Position numbers and translations under genes: made by a program | In this document: in pieces, positions 16,832 through 25,210 of the stretch | Position numbering within the stretch: the first letter of the stretch is position 1 | Layout: every line of letters starts with the position of its first letter | The notes under the pieces: model-generated | What the model was told of the DNA's origin: nothing | Seen by the model: the letters and a program-made list of their open reading frames with translations, nothing else | Database searches by the model: none | NCBI GenBank assembly: GCA_041398005.1 | Contig: JAWKVP010000015.1 | Span: 27,518-91,517, forward strand | Length of the DNA stretch: 64,000 nucleotides | Reading direction: 5' to 3' | DNA from: JAGREO01 sp020446285 | GTDB taxonomy: Bacteria; Pseudomonadota; Alphaproteobacteria; Geminicoccales; Geminicoccaceae

Positions 16832-17899
16832 TCAGGGGGCAGACTGCATGTATTCGTCCTGCCCGGCCTTGTCGATCTCGGCCAGGAACAGGTTGAGTAG
16901 TTCCTCGCCGCGTGCGCCGTATTTGGACTTGATCAGTTCGATCACGGCCGGTTGGGCCGCCGCGCGGAACTTCTCGCGATCCTCGACCGAAAGGGCGGTG
17001 ATCTCCATCTTCTGCGCGAGCTTGGGCAGGCCCCGGTCGGACGCCTCGATCGCGCGGGCGATGCCGCGACTGGCGACCACGCCGGACTTGGCGGCGTAAT
17101 TGACGATGTATTTCTCCTGATCGCTCAGCCCGTCATAGAAATCCTTGTTGATGAGCACCGTATAGGGTGTGAACAGATGTTCGGTCAGGGTCAGGTATTG
17201 CTGGACTTCCTCGAAGTTCGAAAAGGCGATGATCGGCACGGGATTCATCTGCCCGTCGATGACACCGGTCTGCAGACCCGAATAGACCTCGGCCCAGGCG
17301 AGCGGGTAGGCTTCGGCACCGAGCGCGTTGATGAGGGTCTGATGACTTTCGAGGGTCATGGTGCGGATGCGGAGACCCTCGAGATCCTCGAGACTTGCGA
17401 CCGGATGCTTGGAGTTCGAGATCGAGAAGAAGCCGCCCGTGTCGGCGTAGCCAAGGACCTTGACTTCGGGAACGTCCATCTCGATGTCGCGCGCGAGCGC
17501 CTTGCCGAACGGACCGTCGAAGACGTCATAGACCGCCGAGATGTGCGGGAAGGCGAAGGCGACGTCGATCACGCCGATCTTGGGATAGTGCGAGGCGAGG
17601 CCGCCGACCGAGGCGAGGCTCATCTGGATGACGCCGTCGCGCACCTGCTGGGCGATCTCGAAATCCTTGCCGAGCTGGCCGTTGGGGAATATCTCCACCT
17701 TGATTCCGCCGTTCGTGGCGCTCTCGACGAGGTTGGCGAAGACGCGACCAAAGGCGCCGGCAGGGTTCTCGAACGGATCGTCATTGTTGAGATGACCGAG
17801 CTTGATCACCTTCTCGGCGGCGGCATCGCCGGGAAGGGCAGCAACGGCGAGGCTGGCGACGAGGGCGCTGCCCATCATGATCGAACGCAGGAAATTCAT
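16832..17899 (-). CDS. dctP: TRAP transporter substrate-binding protein (DctP family)
   Basis: The protein has 355 residues. It starts with a signal peptide (MNFLRSIMMGSALVASLAVAALPGDAAA) and shows the DctP pattern: FPNGQLGKDFEIAQQVRDG near residue 85 and the ligand-Arg region LRIRTM, with WAEVYSGLQTGVIDGQ further on. It should bind a carboxylate or similar solute in the periplasm. A GGAGAG site precedes the ATG at 17899. No DctQ or DctM membrane subunits are adjacent, so it is an orphan here and must work with proteins encoded elsewhere. Confidence 0.93.
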   Translation of the reverse strand: MNFLRSIMMGSALVASLAVAALPGDAAAEKVIKLGHLNNDDPFENPAGAFGRVFANLVESATNGGIKVEIFPNGQLGKDFEIAQQVRDGVIQMSLASVGGLASHYPKIGVIDVAFAFPHISAVYDVFDGPFGKALARDIEMDVPEVKVLGYADTGGFFSISNSKHPVASLEDLEGLRIRTMTLESHQTLINALGAEAYPLAWAEVYSGLQTGVIDGQMNPVPIIAFSNFEEVQQYLTLTEHLFTPYTVLINKDFYDGLSDQEKYIVNYAAKSGVVASRGIARAIEASDRGLPKLAQKMEITALSVEDREKFRAAAQPAVIELIKSKYGARGEELLNLFLAEIDKAGQDEYMQSAP

Positions 17900-18189
17900 C
17901 CGGGGCTCTCCAGTTCCTTGTTTTTTCACGGCCACGCCCGAGGCTGATCCGGGAACCGGTCCCGAACGGTCGAACACGACCGACGGGCCGGAACGATAGA
18001 CGGATTGCGCCGGTCTTTCCACAACCATCGACATCTCCCTGCGAAGCGGGCGGCGAAGGACGATGCCGTGCCGGGGTGCGCCTCTTGGGGCTTTACCCTC
18101 GCAAGGCACTGTGTATGCTTGCCGAAACGCGACAAGGTAGCGCCCGTTGAAAATGACGGGACGCAAGGCAGATAAAAAGGGAGGCCCCC
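17900..18189. promoter_or_regulatory. Divergent regulatory region between TRAP and sugar ABC genes
   Basis: The 290 bases separate two divergent transport genes and must hold both promoters. No clear operator palindrome was seen. An AAAAAGGGAGG ribosome-binding site for the plus-strand ATPase gene is at 18175-18185. Confidence 0.45.
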
Positions 18190-18930
18190 ATGCCGCTACT
18201 GGAACTGCGTGGTATCGCCAAGCATTTCGGGGCGATCGAGGCCTTGCGCGGTGTGGACCTGACGCTTGAGCCCGGCGAGGTGCTGGGTCTCATGGGCGAC
18301 AATGGCGCCGGCAAGTCCACAATGGTCAAGATCATCGCCGGCAACTTCCCGCCCTCGAAAGGCGAGATCAGGATCGACGAAAAGGCGGTCGTCTTCGACA
18401 AGCCGGTGGATGCCCGCGAACAGGGGATCGAGGTCGTCTATCAGGATCTCGCTCTCTGCGACAATCTGACGGCAGCGTCCAACATCTTTCTCGGCCGCGA
18501 GCTGAAGAAGAAGGTCGGCCCCCTCGCGTTTCTCGATTTCGCCGACATGAACCGGCGGGCGGCGGCATTGTTCGAGGAACTCAAGTCCGAGACGCGGCCG
18601 AGGGATTTCGTCAAGCAGATGTCGGGCGGGCAGCGCCAGGCCGTCGCCATCGCCCGGACACGTCTCAGCGCACCGAAGATCGTGCTCATGGACGAACCCA
18701 CCGCCGCCATCTCCGTGCGTCAGGTGGCCGAGGTGCTCGATCTGATCCGCCGGCTGCGCGATCAGGGCATCGCGATCATCCTCATCAGCCACCGCATGCC
18801 CGACGTCTTCGCCGTCTGCTCGCATGTGGCGGTGCTCAGGCGTGGCTCGAAGGTGGCCGAAAAGCGGATCGAGGACACCTCGCCCGAAGAGGTCACGGGG
18901 CTGATTACCGGAGCGATAGCAGCGGCATGA
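18190..18930 (+). CDS. frcA: Sugar ABC transporter ATP-binding protein, FrcA-like
   Basis: The protein has 246 residues with a single nucleotide-binding domain. It has Walker A GDNGAGKST, the signature MSGGQRQAV, Walker B IVLMDEPTAAIS and the switch His in LISHRM. Sugar importers of the ribose/xylose type usually have a double-domain ATPase of about 500 residues, whereas FrcA of the fructose system is single-domain like this one. It powers sugar uptake at the inner-membrane face. Its stop overlaps the permease start by 4 bases. Confidence 0.9.
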   Translation: MPLLELRGIAKHFGAIEALRGVDLTLEPGEVLGLMGDNGAGKSTMVKIIAGNFPPSKGEIRIDEKAVVFDKPVDAREQGIEVVYQDLALCDNLTAASNIFLGRELKKKVGPLAFLDFADMNRRAAALFEELKSETRPRDFVKQMSGGQRQAVAIARTRLSAPKIVLMDEPTAAISVRQVAEVLDLIRRLRDQGIAIILISHRMPDVFAVCSHVAVLRRGSKVAEKRIEDTSPEEVTGLITGAIAAA

Positions 18931-19964
18931 GCACGAACACGACATCCTCCGTCGAGATTTCGGACGTCACCGAAATCAGGGAACAGTCCTGGCTGCAGGC
19001 GATCCTGGCCAATCAGGCATTCTGGGTCACGGTCACGGTGGCGCTGATCTGCTTCGCCACGGCGATGGAGCAGGAGAGTTTCGCGACCAAGAACAATTTC
19101 TACAACATCACGCGCAACTTCGCCGCCATCGGCATCATCGCGATGGGCATGACAGCTGTCATCATCACCGGCGGCATCGACCTTTCGGTGGGATCGGTGA
19201 TGGCGCTCTCGGCGATCGTCGCCGCACGGATCCTCGAGGCGGGCGGCGACTGGTATGTCGCCACGATCGCGGGGCTGCTCGCCGGAGCGGGCATCGGTGC
19301 CGTGAACGGCGCACTCATCGCCCGGCTGAAACTGCCGCCCTTCGTGGTCACGCTCGGCATGTTGTCGATCGCGCGCTCGCTGGCGATCGTCGCTTCCGAC
19401 AATCGCGTCATCTACCAGTTCGGAGATGGCGGCGAGATCTTCAAGTGGCTCGGCGGCGGGCGCGTCGTGCTGCCCTGGATCGATGCCGAGGGCCTCGCGG
19501 TCTCCAACCTGTTCGTCGTGCTCGTCATCATGGCGATCATCATGTCCATCGTCCTGCGGACCACATCGTGGGGACGCTACCTCTTTGCCATCGGCGGCAA
19601 CGAGCAGGCTGCACGACTGACCGGCATTCCGGTCGACCGGATCAAGATCCAGGTCTACATGCTGGCGGGTCTGACGGCCGCCATCGCCGGCATCCTCACC
19701 GCCGGCTATGGCGGCTCGGCGAGCAATGGCATGGGCAAGACCTACGAACTCTATGTCATCGCCGCCACGGTGATCGGCGGCGCCAATCTCATGGGTGGCA
19801 AGGGCAGCATCTACGGTGCCTTCATCGGTGCCGCGCTGATCTTCCTCATACGCAATTCGCTCATCATGTTCGGTGTCGACGCGAACTGGTATGATCTCTT
19901 CGTCGGCCTCTTCATCATTCTGGCCGTTCTGCTCGAACGGCTGCGGGGGAGGACGAGCGGTTGA
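18927..19964 (+). CDS. frcC: Sugar ABC transporter permease, FrcC-like
   Basis: The protein has 345 residues with eight to ten hydrophobic segments of the BPD_transp_2 family. The signatures are VIITGGIDLSVGSVMALS and, near the C-terminus, GGANLMGGKGSIYGAF. It should form the inner-membrane channel for a ribose-, xylose- or fructose-type importer. It overlaps the ATPase gene by 4 bases and is followed after 62 bases by the binding-protein gene. Confidence 0.93.
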   Translation: MSTNTTSSVEISDVTEIREQSWLQAILANQAFWVTVTVALICFATAMEQESFATKNNFYNITRNFAAIGIIAMGMTAVIITGGIDLSVGSVMALSAIVAARILEAGGDWYVATIAGLLAGAGIGAVNGALIARLKLPPFVVTLGMLSIARSLAIVASDNRVIYQFGDGGEIFKWLGGGRVVLPWIDAEGLAVSNLFVVLVIMAIIMSIVLRTTSWGRYLFAIGGNEQAARLTGIPVDRIKIQVYMLAGLTAAIAGILTAGYGGSASNGMGKTYELYVIAATVIGGANLMGGKGSIYGAFIGAALIFLIRNSLIMFGVDANWYDLFVGLFIILAVLLERLRGRTSG

Positions 19965-20026
19965 GCGATACGCCGGGCTCTTCCGGCGGTCGCATTTGTC
20001 TCCATAAAACGGGAGGTTGAACAGAC

Positions 20027-21031
20027 ATGAAAAAAATTCTGCTGGGTGCGGTCGCCGCCGCATTCTCCCTTTCCTTCGCCGTGGCGGAAAGCCAGGCGCA
20101 GGACAAGCCCATCTTCGCGCTGGTGCCGAAGAACACCAACAATCCCTTCTTCGATCAGGCCCGTGACGGCTGCAAGAAGGCCGAAGAGGAACTCGGCGAT
20201 TTCGAGTGCCTCTATATCGGTCCGGGCGAGCATGGCGGCGGTGAGGAACAGGTTCAGGTGGTCTCCGACCTTGTCGCCCGTGGCGTCGCCGGCATTGCCG
20301 TGGCACCGGCGAATGCGGCGGCGATGGTCGCCCCGCTGCTCGAGGCCAAGGCCGCCGGGATTCCGGTCGTCACCTGGGACAGCGACCTGCTGCCCGAGAA
20401 CAAGGATCTGCGCGTCGCCTATATCGGCACCAAGAACTACGATATCGGCGTCAATCTCGCCAAGCTCGCGATGGAGGCCAAGCCCGATGGTGGCACGCTC
20501 TGCATCCAGTCGGGCGGTGCGGCTGCCGCCAACCACAATGAGCGCATGCAGGGATTGCGCGACACGCTGCACGGCGCCGAGAGCGCCGAGCCTCCCGGCG
20601 AGCGCCTGACGGGGCAGAACGGCTGGACCGAGATCGACGGTTGCCCGCTCTACACCGACGATGATTTCATGCGCGCGAACCAGCAGCTCGAGGACATTCT
20701 CGCCCGCGAGACCGATCTCGATGCGTTCCTGCCCACCGGCGGCTTCCCGCAGTTCATCCCCGATGCCTATCGGGCCGCCGTCACACCCTACAAGGATCGC
20801 ATCGACAGCGGCGCGCTCGCCCTGATCGTCGCCGACACCCTGCCGGTGCAGATGGAGCTGATGGCCGAGGGTCTCTCCGTCGGTCAGGTCGGCCAGCGTC
20901 CCTTCGAGATGGGCCATCGCGCCATGCTCGGTCTGCGTGACATCGTCAATGGCGGATCCGTCGACGATCCGACCTATACCGGTCTCGATGTCTGCACGCC
21001 GGGTAACGCGGATAGCTGCATCGGCGGCTGA
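20027..21031 (+). CDS. frcB: Periplasmic sugar-binding protein, FrcB-like
   Basis: The protein has 334 residues. A signal peptide (MKKILLGAVAAAFSLSFAVA) is followed by a Peripla_BP_4 domain with IFALVPKNTNNPFFDQARDG at the start and GIAVAPANAAAM and VVTWDSDLL in the hinge region. It has five or six cysteines spread over the mature protein, including a close pair at the C-terminus (VCTPGNADSC), so disulfides are likely. The sugar cannot be named; fructose is suggested only by similarity to the Frc system. The gene is last in its operon. Confidence 0.92.
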   Translation: MKKILLGAVAAAFSLSFAVAESQAQDKPIFALVPKNTNNPFFDQARDGCKKAEEELGDFECLYIGPGEHGGGEEQVQVVSDLVARGVAGIAVAPANAAAMVAPLLEAKAAGIPVVTWDSDLLPENKDLRVAYIGTKNYDIGVNLAKLAMEAKPDGGTLCIQSGGAAAANHNERMQGLRDTLHGAESAEPPGERLTGQNGWTEIDGCPLYTDDDFMRANQQLEDILARETDLDAFLPTGGFPQFIPDAYRAAVTPYKDRIDSGALALIVADTLPVQMELMAEGLSVGQVGQRPFEMGHRAMLGLRDIVNGGSVDDPTYTGLDVCTPGNADSCIGG

Positions 21032-21068
21032 TACGTCCCGATCTTCACGCGACATCATCCTGAATATG

Positions 21069-21099
21069 GCAAGCCCCCGGTGCGGCATCGGGGGCTTGC
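21069..21099 (+). terminator. Strong intrinsic terminator after the sugar ABC operon
   Basis: Arms GCAAGCCCCCG (21069-21079) and CGGGGGCTTGC (21089-21099) form an 11-base perfect stem around a 9-base loop, 38 bases after the stop of the binding-protein gene. Confidence 0.85.
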
Positions 21100-21188
21100 T
21101 GCGTCAACGGGACGTCCGGCGCGAGGGGGACGGCAGGGGGCGGGATGAAGGGGGGCGGGATGACGGACCCATCCGCCGGCCATGCCGT

Positions 21189-21629
21189 TCAGCGGGTGGC
21201 GGGGCTCATCACCAGAAACATGGTCAGAGCACTTTCCTGCGCGTCGTCGAGTGTGAAGGAGAGATGCGCGCGGTCGGCGGTGGAGCGGACGACCAGTGCC
21301 TTGAGCCCCCCCTCGCAATCGAGATCGGGCCACAGCAGGCGGACATTCGTCTCCGCCCATTCCGGCCGCCCCGCATCGAGAGCGGCACCGCCGAGCGAGA
21401 GATCGGTGATCGAACAGGCCTGCCGGCTTCCATCCTCACAGATCATCGTCGCATCCAGACCGAACTCGTACCGTCTGAAAAGACGCCTGTCCTGTGAGGC
21501 CGGTGATGGCCCGGCGGTCGTCGCGTCCAGGGTTTCGCTGCCGTTCATTCGCTTCACATTCAACGCGGTGGTCGGGTCGATGACGGTTCCGCCCGCTTGC
21601 GGACGATCCATCCTGCTCACCAGAATCAC
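21189..21629 (-). CDS. PilZ domain protein
   Basis: The protein has 146 residues. After a 45-residue linker it has RRLFRRYEFGLDATM and, 20 residues further, ITDLSLGGAAL. The R-x-x-x-R and D-x-S-x-x-G signatures are those of the PilZ domain, which binds cyclic-di-GMP. It would act in the cytoplasm as a single-domain effector of motility, adhesion or polysaccharide secretion. No partner gene adjoins it; a holdfast-like cluster lies 25 kb away in the same window. Confidence 0.85.
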   Translation of the reverse strand: MILVSRMDRPQAGGTVIDPTTALNVKRMNGSETLDATTAGPSPASQDRRLFRRYEFGLDATMICEDGSRQACSITDLSLGGAALDAGRPEWAETNVRLLWPDLDCEGGLKALVVRSTADRAHLSFTLDDAQESALTMFLVMSPATR

Positions 21630-21756
21630 GCGCCGGAGTGAAAAAAACGTTAAACTTGCAGCCGTTCCGGCGGGTCTGGCGAAGATTGCGGCAGTTCTGC
21701 TATAGAGCGGCCAATCCCGATGTCATTCCCGGAACAAACAGCGGACCATCTCGAGC

Positions 21757-22503
21757 ATGGCGGGTCATTCCCAATTCAAGAATATCATGCATCGCAAGGG
21801 CAAACAGGATGCCCTGCGGGCGAAGAAGTTCACGCGTCTGTTGCGCGAGATCCAGGTGGCCTCCAAGGGCGGCTTGCCGGATGTCGAGCACAATCCGAGG
21901 CTGCGCACGGCGGTGCAGGCGGCCAAGGCCGCCAATGTGCCCAAGGACAATATCGAACGCGCCATCAAGAAGGGGCAGGGTGCCGACGGCGAGAATTACG
22001 AGGAGGTGCGCTATGAGGGGTACGGCCCGGCCGGTGTCGCGCTGATCGTCGAGGCGCTGACCGACAATCGCAATCGCACGGCATCCGAAGTGCGCGCCGC
22101 GTTCAGCAAGCATGGCGGGTCGCTCGGCGAGACCAATTCCGTCAGTTTCCAGTTCGACCGCATCGGCCAGATCCGCTTTGCCGTCGACGTTGCCGACGAG
22201 GAGGCCATGCTCGAAGCGGCGATCGAGGCCGGTGCCGAGGATTGCCAGTCAGGCGAGGAAGGGCATGAGATCATCTGCGCGCCCGACGATCTCGCCACTG
22301 TGCGCGACGCGCTCGAGGCCCGCTTCGGCTCGCCCGAGGAAGCCTATCTCGGCTGGCGGCCGCAGGTGAATGTGCCGGTTGAAGACGAGAAGGCGCCGAC
22401 GCTGTTCAAGCTGCTCGAACAGCTTGACGACAATGACGATGTCAACCGGGTCACCGGAAATTACGAGGTCTCCGAGACCGCTCTCGAACAGCTGGGCGGC
22501 TGA
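21757..22503 (+). CDS. yebC: YebC/PmpR family transcriptional regulatory protein
   Basis: The protein has 248 residues, the usual length. The N-terminus MAGHSQFKNIMHRKG and the internal IERAIKKGQGADGENY and YGPAGVALIVEALTDN are diagnostic. YebC proteins bind DNA or ribosomes and modulate gene expression or translation of proline-rich stretches. It heads the ruv cluster, as in most alphaproteobacteria, and its stop codon overlaps the ruvC start by one base. Confidence 0.97.
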   Translation: MAGHSQFKNIMHRKGKQDALRAKKFTRLLREIQVASKGGLPDVEHNPRLRTAVQAAKAANVPKDNIERAIKKGQGADGENYEEVRYEGYGPAGVALIVEALTDNRNRTASEVRAAFSKHGGSLGETNSVSFQFDRIGQIRFAVDVADEEAMLEAAIEAGAEDCQSGEEGHEIICAPDDLATVRDALEARFGSPEEAYLGWRPQVNVPVEDEKAPTLFKLLEQLDDNDDVNRVTGNYEVSETALEQLGG

Positions 22504-23012
22504 TGCGCATCATTGGCCTCGATCCGGGTCTGCAACGAACCGGTTGGGGCGTGATCGAGGCCGATGGCCCGCGGCTTCGCTTCGTTGCCTGCGGAGCGGT
22601 CCAGAGTACGGCCGAACGCGCGCTGGCGGAACGGCTGGAGACCATTTTCCAGGGCTTGCGCGGGGTGATCGCCGGCCACGGACCGTTCGAGGCGGCGGTC
22701 GAGGAAACCGTCGTCAACCGCAATGCGCTCTCCTCGCTCAAGCTCGGTCATGCGCGCGGCGTGGTGCTGCTCGCGGCCAGCGTGAGCGGGCTCGTCGTCA
22801 CCGAATATGCGGCCAAGAAGGTCAAGCGGTCGGTCACCGGCACGGGCAATGCGGCCAAGGATCAGGTCGCGCACATGGTGCGCATGTTGCTGCCCGGTGC
22901 AGGGGAACCCACCGGCGATGCGGCCGACGCGCTCGCGGTCGCCATCTGTCACGCCCATTATCGCATGACGGCACGGCAGATCGAACGCCGTCATGCGGGA
23001 GTGGGGGCGTGA
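22503..23012 (+). CDS. ruvC: Crossover junction endodeoxyribonuclease RuvC
   Basis: The protein has 169 residues. It shows IIGLDPGLQRTGWGV at the N-terminus (first catalytic Asp), the Glu in AVEETVVN and the acidic pair in PTGDAADALAVAICH. RuvC is the dimeric nuclease that cuts Holliday junctions with RuvAB. It overlaps yebC by one base and the ruvA GTG start by 4 bases (GTGA), so all are translationally coupled. Confidence 0.97.
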   Translation: MRIIGLDPGLQRTGWGVIEADGPRLRFVACGAVQSTAERALAERLETIFQGLRGVIAGHGPFEAAVEETVVNRNALSSLKLGHARGVVLLAASVSGLVVTEYAAKKVKRSVTGTGNAAKDQVAHMVRMLLPGAGEPTGDAADALAVAICHAHYRMTARQIERRHAGVGA

Positions 23013-23620
23013 TCGCGCTCCTGCGCGGGCGCATCGCCGAGATCGGCGAGGATCACCTGATCGTTGACGCTGGCGGTGTTGGCTATCTCGTTCACTGTCC
23101 GGCGCGGACCTTGCAGCGGCTCCCGTCCGCCGGTGCGGCGGTGGAGCTTCGCATCGTCACCCAAGTGCGCGAGGATTCGATCACGCTCTACGGTTTCAAC
23201 GATCCGGCGGAACAACGCTGGTTCCGCATCCTCCAGAACATTCAGGGGGTGGGCGCGCGGCTGGCGCTGGCGATCCTTTCGGTGTCCGGACCGGACGAGC
23301 TGACCCAGGCGGTGAGTGCGCAGGATCGCGTGCCGCTGACACGGGCCAACGGCGTCGGGCCGAAGGTCGCCGGGCGCATCGTCAGCGAACTCAGGGACAA
23401 GATCGGGACATTGCCGACGGCCGCCGGCGGTGTGGCACTCGCGCCATCGGCGAGCCCCGCCGGGAGTACCGCCGCCGCCGATGCGCTCGCGGCACTGGTC
23501 TCGCTCGGCTATGGTCGTAGCGAGGCCTATTCGGCGCTGGCCCGCGTTCAGACGCGGATCGACGGCGAGGCGGGTCTCGACCTGCTGATCCGTGAGAGCC
23601 TCAAGGAGCTTTCGCCCTGA
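23009..23620 (+). CDS. ruvA: Holliday junction branch migration protein RuvA
   Basis: The protein has 203 residues and starts with GTG at 23009. It shows MIALLRGRIAEIGEDHLIVDAGGVGY, with the two helix-hairpin-helix motifs IQGVGARLALAIL and ANGVGPKVAGRIV and a C-terminal UBA-like domain (LVSLGYGRSEAYSAL). RuvA binds four-way DNA junctions and loads RuvB. The frame is open further upstream, but that part overlaps ruvC and is not coding. It overlaps ruvB by one base. Confidence 0.96.
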   Translation: MIALLRGRIAEIGEDHLIVDAGGVGYLVHCPARTLQRLPSAGAAVELRIVTQVREDSITLYGFNDPAEQRWFRILQNIQGVGARLALAILSVSGPDELTQAVSAQDRVPLTRANGVGPKVAGRIVSELRDKIGTLPTAAGGVALAPSASPAGSTAAADALAALVSLGYGRSEAYSALARVQTRIDGEAGLDLLIRESLKELSP

Positions 23621-24666
23621 TGTCCGGGACGACCGACGACCGGCTGATCGATGGAACGGAGAAGCCCGAGGACGCGGAACTCTCGCTGCGGCCGAAGGCG
23701 CTCGACGAATTCATCGGCCAGCGCCAGCTCAAGTCCAATCTCAAGATCTTCATCGAGGCGGCGCGCGGTCGCGGTGAGGCGCTCGATCATGTGCTGTTCG
23801 CCGGGCCGCCGGGGCTGGGCAAGACCACGCTCTCGCAGATCGTCGCCACCGAACTCGGTGTCGGTTTCCGCATGACGTCGGGGCCGATCATCGCCCGTGC
23901 CGGCGATCTCGCGGCACTGTTGACCAACCTGCAGCCGCGCGACGTGCTGTTCATCGACGAGATCCACCGGCTCAGCCCGCAGGTCGAGGAAGTGCTTTAT
24001 CCGGCGATGGAGGATTTCCAGCTCGACATCATGATCGGCGAGGGGCCGGCGGCGCGTTCCGTGCGCATCGATCTGCCGCCCTTCACGCTGGTGGGGGCGA
24101 CGACCCGCACGGGCCTGCTCACGACCCCGCTGCGCGACCGCTTCGGCATTCTCTCGCGTCTCAATTTCTACGAACTCGACGAGCTCATCCACATCATCGA
24201 GCGCGGCGCCGATCTCCTGCGCTTCGATCTTGCCAAGGACGGTGCCGCCGAGATCGCGCGGCGGGCGCGGGGAACGCCGCGTGTGGCCACGCGCCTGCTC
24301 CGCCGGGTGCGCGATTTCGCGACGGTCGCCGGCAGCAGCATGGTGGATGCGACGCTCGCCGATCAGGCGCTGCAACAGCTCGATGTCGACAAGCTCGGGC
24401 TCGACAGTCTCGACCGCCGCTACATGAATGCGCTCGCGCATCATTATGGCGGCGGTCCCGCCGGCATCGAGACACTGGCGGCGGCACTGAGCGAGCAGCG
24501 CGACACGCTCGAGGAGACCGTCGAGCCGTATCTGCTTCAGCAGGGGCTTGTCCAGCGCACGCCACGCGGCCGGCTGCTCACCCGCGAGGCCTGGCGGCAT
24601 CTGGGGCTGGCCGTCCCGCGAACGCTCGACGAACAGGCATCTTTGTTTGGGGACGGCGAGGCATGA
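23620..24666 (+). CDS. ruvB: Holliday junction branch migration ATPase RuvB
   Basis: The protein has 348 residues. Motifs are LDEFIGQRQLKSNL at the start, Walker A AGPPGLGKTTL, Walker B VLFIDEIHRLS and the sensor region GATTRTGLLT. RuvB forms hexameric motors that drive branch migration. It begins in the stop codon of ruvA and ends 4 bases into ybgC. Confidence 0.98.
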   Translation: MSGTTDDRLIDGTEKPEDAELSLRPKALDEFIGQRQLKSNLKIFIEAARGRGEALDHVLFAGPPGLGKTTLSQIVATELGVGFRMTSGPIIARAGDLAALLTNLQPRDVLFIDEIHRLSPQVEEVLYPAMEDFQLDIMIGEGPAARSVRIDLPPFTLVGATTRTGLLTTPLRDRFGILSRLNFYELDELIHIIERGADLLRFDLAKDGAAEIARRARGTPRVATRLLRRVRDFATVAGSSMVDATLADQALQQLDVDKLGLDSLDRRYMNALAHHYGGGPAGIETLAAALSEQRDTLEETVEPYLLQQGLVQRTPRGRLLTREAWRHLGLAVPRTLDEQASLFGDGEA

Positions 24667-25067
24667 ACGATGGCGGGCACAGTCTGTTCCTGCGCGTCTA
24701 TTACGACGATACGGACGCCGCCGGGATCGTCTATTACGCCAATTATCTGAAATTCGCCGAGCGCGGCCGCACGGAGATGCTGCGCGATGCCGGTTTCGAC
24801 CATCGCCGCCTGCGTGACGAGCATGATCTGGTATTTGCCGTGCGCCGCTGTTCGGCCGATTATCGCCGGCCGGCCCGCCTCGATGATCGTCTCGAGGTGC
24901 GCACCGCCGTCAGTCGCCATTCCGGCGCACGCCTTGTCATGAGCCAGTCGATCCTGCGTGACGGCGAGCTTCTGGTTGCCGTCGAGGTTGAACTCGCCAT
25001 TCTCTCCACCCGCCTTCGCCCGCGCCGTCTGCCGGCGGATCTCGTCGCGGCGCTGATACGTTCCTGA
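24663..25067 (+). CDS. ybgC: Acyl-CoA thioesterase YbgC (Tol-Pal associated)
   Basis: The protein has 134 residues and a hot-dog fold. The catalytic region RVYYDDTDAAGIVYYANYLKF is characteristic of YbgC (only key part given: DTDAAGIVYY). YbgC hydrolyses acyl-CoA or acyl-ACP thioesters in the cytoplasm and is linked to envelope lipid metabolism. It overlaps ruvB by 4 bases. In most relatives tolQ follows directly; here two other genes intervene. Confidence 0.94.
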   Translation: MNDGGHSLFLRVYYDDTDAAGIVYYANYLKFAERGRTEMLRDAGFDHRRLRDEHDLVFAVRRCSADYRRPARLDDRLEVRTAVSRHSGARLVMSQSILRDGELLVAVEVELAILSTRLRPRRLPADLVAALIRS

Positions 25068-25210
25068 TCGATCGCCCATCCGGTCCGCCGGCGCAAAGCG
25101 CCACAGCGCCATTTCCCGCCTTTTCATCACGGTAACTTTGGTGTTCTTTGAATGTCCGGGACAGACGATCCGTTTCGGACCGACCCGGCAACATGACGCG
25201 GGAGGGCTTC

